In this document: positions 28,164 through 35,823 of the stretch, in pieces | Layout: the number at the start of each line of letters is the position of its first letter | Numbering within the stretch: position 1 is the stretch's first letter | Assembly: GCA_025058315.1 (NCBI GenBank) | Contig: JANXET010000007.1 | Location: forward strand, 1-64,000 | Direction: 5' to 3' | Length of the DNA: 64,000 bases | Source: Candidatus Bathyarchaeota archaeon | GTDB taxonomy: Archaea > Thermoproteota > Bathyarchaeia > Bathyarchaeales > Bathycorpusculaceae | Translations under genes and position numbers: made by a program | Notes under the pieces: model-generated | Database searches by the model: none | What the model saw: only the letters and a program-made list of their open reading frames with translations | What the model was told of the DNA's origin: nothing

Positions 28164-30122
28164 TTGTTTCCTTATGCACCTTGGTTAGTTTGGCTGCTTC
28201 CGATAATTTCAAGCCTTTTCATTCCATTAGTTTCACGTTTAAGTAATAAGGCAAGGAACTGCTTCGCCTTAACTGTTAGCCTAATTGCACTGATCTTTGC
28301 TCTTTCAATGATTCCTGATGTATACCACTTAGATGCAGCTGAAAGCTATGAATTATGCGTGCCGTGGATTCCATGGGTAAACATTAGTGCTGGAGTATAT
28401 CTTGACTCATTAAGCATTTTACTGGCATGTTTGGTAACTTTTTTCGGTTTCATAATAACTCTTTACTCGCTAGGCTACATGGCTGGCGAAGAGGGATTAA
28501 CGCGTTATTACTTTTTCATACTCTTGTTCATAGGCTCCATGACGGGGCTTGTTCTGTCAGACAACTTTTTCCAACTTTTCATATTCTGGGAAATGGTTGG
28601 ACTCTGCTCATATTCACTCGTCTCTTTCTGGTACAAGAAGCCTGAAAGCGTTCGTGCAGGCATGAAGGTTTTCCTCATGACAAGGATAGGTGACGTGTTC
28701 CTTCTGGCTGGAATATGCCTCCTCTACGTGAATTTAGGCTCTTACTCTTTCCACTATATTGCCGACAATATAAGGCAGGTTCCGCTGCCTGTGTTAACGG
28801 CCGCAGCTTTCCTGATGCTCGGCGGTGCAGTCGCAAAATCTGCGCAACTTCCACTCCACACGTGGCTTTACAGCGCCATGGAGGCTCCGACGTCTGTCAG
28901 CGCCCTGCTCCACTCTGCAACAATGGTTAAGGCTGGTGTTTACCTAATAGCAAGACTGCTGCTTGTTTTCGGTTTCTCAGCCACCCTGATCCCTATGTGG
29001 CTGCCTTCAATACTTTGGATCGGCACCATAACCGCCTTTATAGCCGCAACTTTAGCGCTCTCCACACCCGATATAAAGGGTGTAGCTGCCTACTCCACAA
29101 TAAGCCAGATAGGCTTCATGTTCGCAGCATTAGGCACAGCATATGATGCTCCGTCGACCGGATGGTTCGCTGGGGTGCTTCACCTTGTCAGCCACGCTTT
29201 CTTTCAAGGTTTAGACTTTCTGCTGATAGGCGGAATAGTTCACGCAGTTAAAACCCGTGACATGCGCCTTATGGGTGGGCTTCGCAGGGATATGCCCGTA
29301 ACCTTCGGGCTAAGCCTAATTGTACTGCTTTCACGCGCCGGTATACCGCCGGTAATAAGCTTCTTCAGCAAAGAACTGGCCATAAGCAGCGTTCTTTCTT
29401 CCGGAAACATCATCGCTGCGTCCATTCTATACCTCTCTACAGCCCTAACCTTCGCCTACGCCCTGAGAGTTTTGATCTTGGTTTACTTAAGGGAAAAAAC
29501 AGAGCACGTGAAGCAGATTCACGTTCATGAAGCTTCAAAGATAATGCTGCTTTCCGCCGCCGTTCTTGCTGCGCTCTGCGTTATAACCGGGATGTTCGGC
29601 GAGGCCATTTCTGGCATTATGCATTTTCACGCAGAAATGGGGTTAAGTGAGGTGTTCAGCTCTTCAACGTTGATCCTGCTGATGGTTTTAACGATCAGCG
29701 GGTCTGCCGTATACTTGACTTATTACAAAAAACCAGCCTTGCTGGAGATTCTACATGGTACGCCAATAGGGCGAATTTTGGAAAGGGGATACTACTTCGA
29801 TGCTTTATATGGAGTTGCCGCAAAAGGATTTCTGGCACTGTCAAACGGTATTAGGGCAGTTGAAAACAGATTTTTCAGTCAAACTCCACAATTCCTCGCT
29901 AACTGTGTGATAATTTTGGCGCATAAAATCCGGGAGTACGTGGATGTGTTGGCTGAAGAAATGCTATATGTTGTTACAAATAAGACTCTGACTTCAGCCT
30001 CTAAACTTAAAAGGTTGCCGTCGAACACCATAAACCATTATATTGCTGCAGCGCTAATTGGATTTGTAATAATCCTGCTGCTGATAATAGTTACAATGTG
30101 GATGACAGGATGGGCTGTGTGA
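28164..30122 (+). CDS. NuoL-like ion-pumping subunit
   Basis: 652 residues, about 16 membrane helices, with the antiporter core: FWEMVGLCSYSLVSFW (conserved Glu of helix 5), GGAVAKSAQLPLHTWL (Lys of helix 7), APTSVSALLHSATMVKAG (helix 8) and HLVSHAFFQGLDFL (His and an unusual Gln where L usually has Lys). The C-terminal extension (after about 490) is the long lateral helix region. Start: TTG at 28164 with GAGGT nine bases upstream. Confidence 0.92.
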   Translation: MFPYAPWLVWLLPIISSLFIPLVSRLSNKARNCFALTVSLIALIFALSMIPDVYHLDAAESYELCVPWIPWVNISAGVYLDSLSILLACLVTFFGFIITLYSLGYMAGEEGLTRYYFFILLFIGSMTGLVLSDNFFQLFIFWEMVGLCSYSLVSFWYKKPESVRAGMKVFLMTRIGDVFLLAGICLLYVNLGSYSFHYIADNIRQVPLPVLTAAAFLMLGGAVAKSAQLPLHTWLYSAMEAPTSVSALLHSATMVKAGVYLIARLLLVFGFSATLIPMWLPSILWIGTITAFIAATLALSTPDIKGVAAYSTISQIGFMFAALGTAYDAPSTGWFAGVLHLVSHAFFQGLDFLLIGGIVHAVKTRDMRLMGGLRRDMPVTFGLSLIVLLSRAGIPPVISFFSKELAISSVLSSGNIIAASILYLSTALTFAYALRVLILVYLREKTEHVKQIHVHEASKIMLLSAAVLAALCVITGMFGEAISGIMHFHAEMGLSEVFSSSTLILLMVLTISGSAVYLTYYKKPALLEILHGTPIGRILERGYYFDALYGVAAKGFLALSNGIRAVENRFFSQTPQFLANCVIILAHKIREYVDVLAEEMLYVVTNKTLTSASKLKRLPSNTINHYIAAALIGFVIILLLIIVTMWMTGWAV

Positions 30123-30123
30123 A

Positions 30124-31599
30124 ATGCCAAACACATTACTGTCAACTTTACTCCTGCCAGCTTTAACAATTCCCCTCGTCTACATCCTGGGCAAGAAATC
30201 TCCAAAGGCGGCAGCAGCCCTAATAGCCATGATGTGCATATGCGATGCAGCATTGCTTTCCACAACGGTACCTGTAATCATCAACGGAAAAGGTCATATC
30301 TACGTAGAGTCCTACCAATGGGTTCCCGCTCTCCGCTCTTCTTTCACGCTTTTCATTGATGGAATCAGCTTCCTAATGGCAATTGTTACCCTCATACTGA
30401 TGTTGGCGGCTGCAATTTTCTCAATTGATTATATGCATGAGAAGAAAGGATTAGCCGAATACTATGCGCTTCTAACGCTGCTTTCCATAGGGCTAGTAGG
30501 CGTCTTCTTGACATCTAACCTCCTGCTCTTTTATTTCTGCTGGGAACTTATGCTGCTCCCCGCCTACTTCATAATTGGCGGGTGGGGCTACAGGGAACCC
30601 TACCGTGCAGCCTTCAAGTTCTTCATATTCACCCACGCTGGAGCCGTTTTTGTACTGCTGGGGATAGGCGCCATATTCATGGTAACAGGTGACCTGGACA
30701 TGTTCCACGCGCGGTCAGCGTTAATGATGGCTAATCCTGAATTGGTGAAATGGATTTTGATATCTTTGACTGCAGGTTTTGCGGTTAAAATGGCCGCTGT
30801 GCCCGTTCACATGTGGCTGCCTGATGCTCATTCAGAGGCTCCAGCGCCAATGTCCGCCCTTCTAAGCGGAGTTATAATCAGCGCAGGCGCGTATGCAATA
30901 TTACGTATATCACTTGGAACAGTTTTTCCAGCTGTTATGGCTACAGATTTTGCCTCCCAATTTTTACATGGGTTAACAATTTTCGGAATAATGTCAGCAT
31001 TTTTCGGCTCCCTCATAGCTTTAGTGGAGACAGACATAAAACGCATAATCGCCTACTCAAGCATAGCCCACATGGGGTATGTACTCTTCGGGCTCTCACT
31101 ATTCCCCTTCCAGGAAGCTACAATCGGCACGGTGCTGCATCTTGTAAATCACGCCGTCAGCAAGGGCTTGCTATTCTTAACAGCAGGAGCTGTGATGAAG
31201 CGGCTTGAAATCCGAGACGTACGGGAAATGGGTGGACTTGCAGGACAAATGTCCACAACAGCTGTATCCTCAACAATTGCAGCCTTAAGCATAGCTGGAG
31301 TTCCGCCGTTTGCCTGCTTCATGAGCGAATTTCTCATATTCGTCGGAGCATTTCGGACGGTGAAAATTGACGGTTTCTACACTATCCCCGTTGCGGTAAT
31401 GTTAATAGCCACAGTCTTCTCACTGGCTTACTCCTTAAGATTTCTGAGTCACGTCTTCTTCGGCGCATCCAAGCATGATAAGGTTGCCGATGTGCCGCTA
31501 TTAATGAAGCTATCCATGGTGTTTTTGGCTGTTTTAGTTGTTGCCTTTGGCGTATGGCCCTCCCTCTTAATACAGTTCATCAACGTGACCTTTGTATAG
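30124..31599 (+). CDS. NuoM-like ion-pumping subunit
   Basis: 491 residues, about 14 membrane helices. FCWELMLLPAYFIIGG carries the helix 5 Glu, AGFAVKMAAVPVHMWLPDAH the helix 7 Lys, EAPAPMSALLSGVII helix 8, and HLVNHAVSKGLLFLTAG the helix 12 Lys. It starts one base after the L stop. One of three antiporter-like subunits in the cluster. Confidence 0.93.
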   Translation: MPNTLLSTLLLPALTIPLVYILGKKSPKAAAALIAMMCICDAALLSTTVPVIINGKGHIYVESYQWVPALRSSFTLFIDGISFLMAIVTLILMLAAAIFSIDYMHEKKGLAEYYALLTLLSIGLVGVFLTSNLLLFYFCWELMLLPAYFIIGGWGYREPYRAAFKFFIFTHAGAVFVLLGIGAIFMVTGDLDMFHARSALMMANPELVKWILISLTAGFAVKMAAVPVHMWLPDAHSEAPAPMSALLSGVIISAGAYAILRISLGTVFPAVMATDFASQFLHGLTIFGIMSAFFGSLIALVETDIKRIIAYSSIAHMGYVLFGLSLFPFQEATIGTVLHLVNHAVSKGLLFLTAGAVMKRLEIRDVREMGGLAGQMSTTAVSSTIAALSIAGVPPFACFMSEFLIFVGAFRTVKIDGFYTIPVAVMLIATVFSLAYSLRFLSHVFFGASKHDKVADVPLLMKLSMVFLAVLVVAFGVWPSLLIQFINVTFV

Positions 31600-31612
31600 A
31601 GGGGACAGTTAA

Positions 31613-33109
31613 ATGATAACTCTATTGGATATTTGCTTGCCAACAACAGTTTTTGTATTATCCTCTATCCTCACAATTCCCGCAGTTAAGACTATACGTA
31701 ACGTACGACACAGAGGAAATCTGCTAAAACTTTGCTGGTTTTCCGCAGTGTTTTCCTCTGCAGCAGCTGCCGTGGCTAACCTCACACTTAAGTACTACTC
31801 GCAACAAGCAATAGACCCCTATGTAAGCCTTCCAATGGCAGGCGGGTCATCCGCCATATTCTCAAGCGCGTTTCTTGTTGATGCTGTTTCAATCTACATG
31901 GCAATAATATTCATGGCGGTCAGCGCCGTAACATTCATGTTCAGCCTTTTTTACATAGACTCCGGTGAGGAGTTTTCAGAAAGATACTATGCAGTTATGC
32001 TGATGGTTACCGGATGCGTTATAGGCACCGTGTTTGCAGGCGATCTTCTAACAATGTTCATATTCTGGGAAGCCACAGCCGCCGGCTCCAGCTTCCTGGT
32101 GCTTTACAACAAAACACCGAGGTCCCTGCATGCCACCCTAAAATACCTAATTATGATAATAATCGCCTCAGCATTCATAATTTACGGATTGTCCGTAATC
32201 TATGCTCTAACAGGCACTTTGAACTTCTGGGCAGCAAAGCGCGCTTTGATGACCCTCCAAGATAAGGGGCTTCTAGAGTTAGCCTTCGCTTTCATGGCTG
32301 CAGGTTACTCTATTGAGGCCGCTGCGGTGCCTTTTCACATGTGGTTGCCTGACGCGTACGCTGCTGCTCCATCCTCATCCTCAGCGTTTCTGTCGGCGCT
32401 TGTTGACCAAGGAAGCTATTACGTACTGTTAAGAGTTCTGATTTATATCTTGTCGCCCCCGACGGTTCTGCCGTGGCAACTCATTTTCGCAGTTATGTCA
32501 GCCCTTACAATGATAGTTGGCAATCTACTTGCCCTTACGGAGAGAAATGTAAAGCGTTTAGTGGCGTATCTGTGCATTGTGGATGTTGGCTATAATCTCG
32601 TAGCAATCACAACGGTAACTCCACTTGGGATAATGGGCAATCTTTATTTCTTCCTCGTTGGCGGTATATCCACCGCAGCAGCTTTCATGGCTGTTGGAAT
32701 ATTAAATAGGATGGGTTTCAAAACGCTTGATGAATTTTTCGGGGTAGGTCGAAAAGCACCGCTTACAAGTCTAGCCCTAGTCTTGACGATATTCTCTTTT
32801 ATCGGCGTACCCTCGTTGGCCGGCTTCATGGCTAAATACATAGTCTTCACCTCAGCTATAGAGGCAAACCTAAGCTGGTTGGCAGTTATAGGTGTACTTA
32901 CAAGCGTTATTCAGGCAGCTTACCTTCTGAAAATCGTTAACACAATGTACGGTAAAAAACCCGTCGAGGAATCCAAAATTAAGGAACCTAAAAGACTCCT
33001 CATTCCAGTGTTCATTCTAGTTGCCACTTTAATAGTTTTTGGGCTTTACCCCGCGCCCATTCTTAACCTCATAAATCCCGTTATCGAGCAACTTACATTT
33101 ATACCCTGA
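31613..33109 (+). CDS. NuoN-like ion-pumping subunit
   Basis: 498 residues, about 14 membrane helices. FWEATAAGSSFLVLY matches helix 5. In the helix 7 segment GYSIEAAAVPFHMWLPDAYA the usual Lys (AxxxKxxxxPxHxW) is replaced by Glu, which is worth noting for the pumping route. Helix 8 reads APSSSSAFLSALV. This is the last gene of the operon; a 550-base spacer follows. Confidence 0.9.
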   Translation: MITLLDICLPTTVFVLSSILTIPAVKTIRNVRHRGNLLKLCWFSAVFSSAAAAVANLTLKYYSQQAIDPYVSLPMAGGSSAIFSSAFLVDAVSIYMAIIFMAVSAVTFMFSLFYIDSGEEFSERYYAVMLMVTGCVIGTVFAGDLLTMFIFWEATAAGSSFLVLYNKTPRSLHATLKYLIMIIIASAFIIYGLSVIYALTGTLNFWAAKRALMTLQDKGLLELAFAFMAAGYSIEAAAVPFHMWLPDAYAAAPSSSSAFLSALVDQGSYYVLLRVLIYILSPPTVLPWQLIFAVMSALTMIVGNLLALTERNVKRLVAYLCIVDVGYNLVAITTVTPLGIMGNLYFFLVGGISTAAAFMAVGILNRMGFKTLDEFFGVGRKAPLTSLALVLTIFSFIGVPSLAGFMAKYIVFTSAIEANLSWLAVIGVLTSVIQAAYLLKIVNTMYGKKPVEESKIKEPKRLLIPVFILVATLIVFGLYPAPILNLINPVIEQLTFIP

Positions 33110-33659
33110 TAAGAATTAACTCGCGGTTACAGGAAGATATGAAAGGGACAAAAGCCCTACAGCCTTTAACGACTACACGTTTTTGCACAGTTTGTGATGC
33201 TTGCAAAGCTGCAGATCCAGGTTTATGCAATAATAGTCAATTATAAAGGCTCACAGCAATTATGACTGCTCTAAACACCTAGATTTACGCTTGTAGGGCG
33301 TGAAACTTGTTCTTGCATGGAACCTCCACTCAAGTTGGGGTTTGTTATGGATGCATCGAGCAGGTAGGGAGTGCTGAAAGAATTGTCATATACTCAAAGG
33401 GGTTATCACAGTTTACCCCGGTTATTGAAGCCTTCTGAGAAAAATGACAAATTATGTACTGGCCGACTTCTGGTCGTGTATGGAGGTGATGCTGCTGCGT
33501 TGAATAATAACTGGAAGGATACAACGTGCACGTTCAAAAAGCCCGTAAACCGGACAGTTTCAAATTTAAATTGAGATTGCCTATAATATTTACGTTAAAT
33601 TTATTAGCAAGCGGCGCCGTTTGAGAAGTCACGTTAAAAGGTTAACCGGAGAGATCTTG
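33110..33659. other. Intergenic region with a Cys-rich micro-ORF and hppA promoter
   Basis: 550 bases between the hydrogenase operon and hppA. A 35-codon frame at 33139-33246 (ATG after aggaagat) encodes a peptide with CTVCDAC and a later Cys, possibly a zinc or metal-binding micro-protein or chance. AT-rich elements at 33561-33572 and 33582-33592 (TATAATATTTA) are candidate TATA boxes for hppA. I see no RNA gene. Confidence 0.4.
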
Positions 33660-35708
33660 ATGGAATGGTTCTTGGTGGCTCCAATAGCAGGTCTAGCTTC
33701 AATTGCTTTAGCTAGCTACCTATACCACTATGTGAAAAGCCAGGACATGGGCACAGAGCGTATGCGGGAGATAGCGGGCGCCATAAAGGAAGGTGCAAGA
33801 GCCTACCTTAAGAGGCAGAACATAACCCTCGCATTTTTCGTCCTGGTGATGGCGACAATTCTGGGAGCACTTTTCACATATCTTGAGAGTGCTTTTCACG
33901 GCATAAGCATAGCTTTCTCCTACATTATAGGCTCTGTATGTGCAACAGTAGCTGCCTATGTGGGAATGATGGCCGCGGTCGAAGCGAACGTGAGAACAGC
34001 CAACGCCGCAAGGGAAGGACTGAAGAAAGCTTTCCCCGTGGCATTCTACGGCGGAGCAGTTATGGGATTATCAATCATCGGCTTGTCTCTGCTGGGAATA
34101 AGCCTGCTCTATTTCCTATACACTGTCGTATTAGGATGGAGCGCAGCGGATGCCGCTAAGGTTGTTCTAGGCTTCAGCTTTGGAGCCAGCGCGTTAGCAT
34201 TATTTGCAAAGGCAGGCGGTGGAATATACACTAAAACCGCAGACATAAGCGCTGATCTGGTCGGGAAAGTGGAGTTGGGAATCCCGGAAGATGATCCACG
34301 AAACCCCGCGGTAATCGCTGACAACGTGGGCGACAATGTGGGTGATTGCGCTGGGATGGGTGCTGATCTGACTGACTCCTACATTGCCAGCATCGTAGCC
34401 GCCATGATACTGGGCGCTGAAATAGGTGAATTTAAACTAACAACCCTGCCGCTTATAATAGCTGCGATAGGACTCTTCGCCTCAATAATAGGCGCCTTCA
34501 TTATAAGGTTAAGCATTAAGGGCAATCCTGGTGCAGCATTAAATCGAGGCTCATTCTCGACATGGACGATATTTGCAATACTTCTGTTCATCGTCACCTA
34601 CATGTCTGGATTAGAAGGGAATAGATGGCTTGGGGTTCTATTGCCCACTATGGCAGGGCTGATCGCAGGGGTGATCATCGGCGTAACCTCCGACTACTTC
34701 ACATCCATAGATAGAGGCCCAGCACAGAGCGTCGCTAAAGCTTCAACAACAGGCGCCGCCATAAACATTCTGACAGGCTTCTCATATGGGATTATCAGCA
34801 TAGTCCCCCCGGTCCTCGGCATTTGTGCTGCAACAATTGCTGCTTGGTTCCTGGCACAGGCATATAATGTGAACCCATACTATGGAATCGCTATATCCGC
34901 TGTAGGAATGCTTGCTACCGTTGGAATGACCATATCCGCGGATGCATATGGTCCAATTTCTGATAATGCCAAAGGAATTGCGGAGCAATCAGGTTTAGGC
35001 GAAGAAGTTATTGAAATTGCTGATAGACTTGATGCCGCTGGAAACACAACAAAGGCCATAACAAAGGGATTCGCAATCGGCGCCGCAGCCCTAACGGTTT
35101 TAGCGCTTTTCTCGGCCTATGCTCATACAGTAGATATTAAAACGTTGGATCTGATGAGCCCTGAAGTTGTTGTCGGAGTATTCATCGGAGGCATGATGCC
35201 GCCGCTATTGTCGGCACTGCTGATATTAGCCGTCGGCCGTAACTCTGAAAGAATGGTTGAGGAAATAAGGCGTCAATTCAGAGAAATACCTGGACTAATC
35301 GAAGGCAAAGCGAAGCCTAACTACGCCAGGTGCGTAGATATAGCAACCAAAGGCGCACTCAAAGAACTCATACTGCCCTGCTCCTTAGCCATAACAGTTC
35401 CAATATTAACTCTAGTATTCCTGGGAAAAGAAGCGCTTGCAGGATTCCTAGCGGGAAGCATTGTCACCGGCATAATCTTCGCTCTATTCATGGCCAACTC
35501 AGGAGGACTATGGGACAATGCAAAGAAATACATTGAATCAGGAGCCTATGGCGGCAAGGGTTCAGAAGCGCACAAGGCAGCGGTGACCGGCGATACCGTG
35601 GGAGACCCATTCAAGGATACGGCTGGGCCTTCGCTGAACACGATGATAACCGTAATGTCTCTAGTGGCAGAGGTTTTCGCCGTCCCAATACTTCTCCTCT
35701 TGGCTTAA
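33660..35708 (+). CDS. hppA: Membrane proton-pumping pyrophosphatase, K+-independent type
   Basis: 682 residues, about 16 membrane helices. The active site shows DLVGKVELGIPEDDPRNP, ADNVGDNVGDCAGMGADL, SADAYGPISDNA and GDTVGDPFKDTAGPS. The sequence GNTTKA has Lys465 where K+-dependent enzymes have Ala, so it belongs to the K+-independent class, whose studied members pump protons. It hydrolyses PPi to energise the membrane. GGAGA before the ATG at 33660 supports that start; the frame stays open to 33621. Acetyl-CoA synthetase, a PPi producer, lies two genes downstream. Confidence 0.95.
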   Translation: MEWFLVAPIAGLASIALASYLYHYVKSQDMGTERMREIAGAIKEGARAYLKRQNITLAFFVLVMATILGALFTYLESAFHGISIAFSYIIGSVCATVAAYVGMMAAVEANVRTANAAREGLKKAFPVAFYGGAVMGLSIIGLSLLGISLLYFLYTVVLGWSAADAAKVVLGFSFGASALALFAKAGGGIYTKTADISADLVGKVELGIPEDDPRNPAVIADNVGDNVGDCAGMGADLTDSYIASIVAAMILGAEIGEFKLTTLPLIIAAIGLFASIIGAFIIRLSIKGNPGAALNRGSFSTWTIFAILLFIVTYMSGLEGNRWLGVLLPTMAGLIAGVIIGVTSDYFTSIDRGPAQSVAKASTTGAAINILTGFSYGIISIVPPVLGICAATIAAWFLAQAYNVNPYYGIAISAVGMLATVGMTISADAYGPISDNAKGIAEQSGLGEEVIEIADRLDAAGNTTKAITKGFAIGAAALTVLALFSAYAHTVDIKTLDLMSPEVVVGVFIGGMMPPLLSALLILAVGRNSERMVEEIRRQFREIPGLIEGKAKPNYARCVDIATKGALKELILPCSLAITVPILTLVFLGKEALAGFLAGSIVTGIIFALFMANSGGLWDNAKKYIESGAYGGKGSEAHKAAVTGDTVGDPFKDTAGPSLNTMITVMSLVAEVFAVPILLLLA

Positions 35709-35766
35709 AATCTCCAACAATCCTTTTTCTTATATAAAATGCTGAAAATCAAGCTGTTTCTAAGAG

Positions 35767-35780
35767 AATTTATAAATAAG
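35767..35780 (+). promoter_or_regulatory. TATA box of the P-type ATPase gene
   Basis: AATTTATAAATAAG lies about 45-55 bases before the ATG at 35824, giving a predicted leader of about 20 bases. Confidence 0.45.
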
Positions 35781-35823
35781 TTGTTTGTATCTGCTAACAA
35801 AATTCGCTGTTAGAGGACTGGAA

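Noticed and set aside
23295-33109. Annotating the cluster as NADH or F420H2 dehydrogenase (Nuo/Fpo)
   Set aside because: Gene order suggests it, but the four Ni-Fe Cys in the large subunit and the CxxC spacing in the small subunit are hydrogenase features, and no NADH or F420 input subunits are present.
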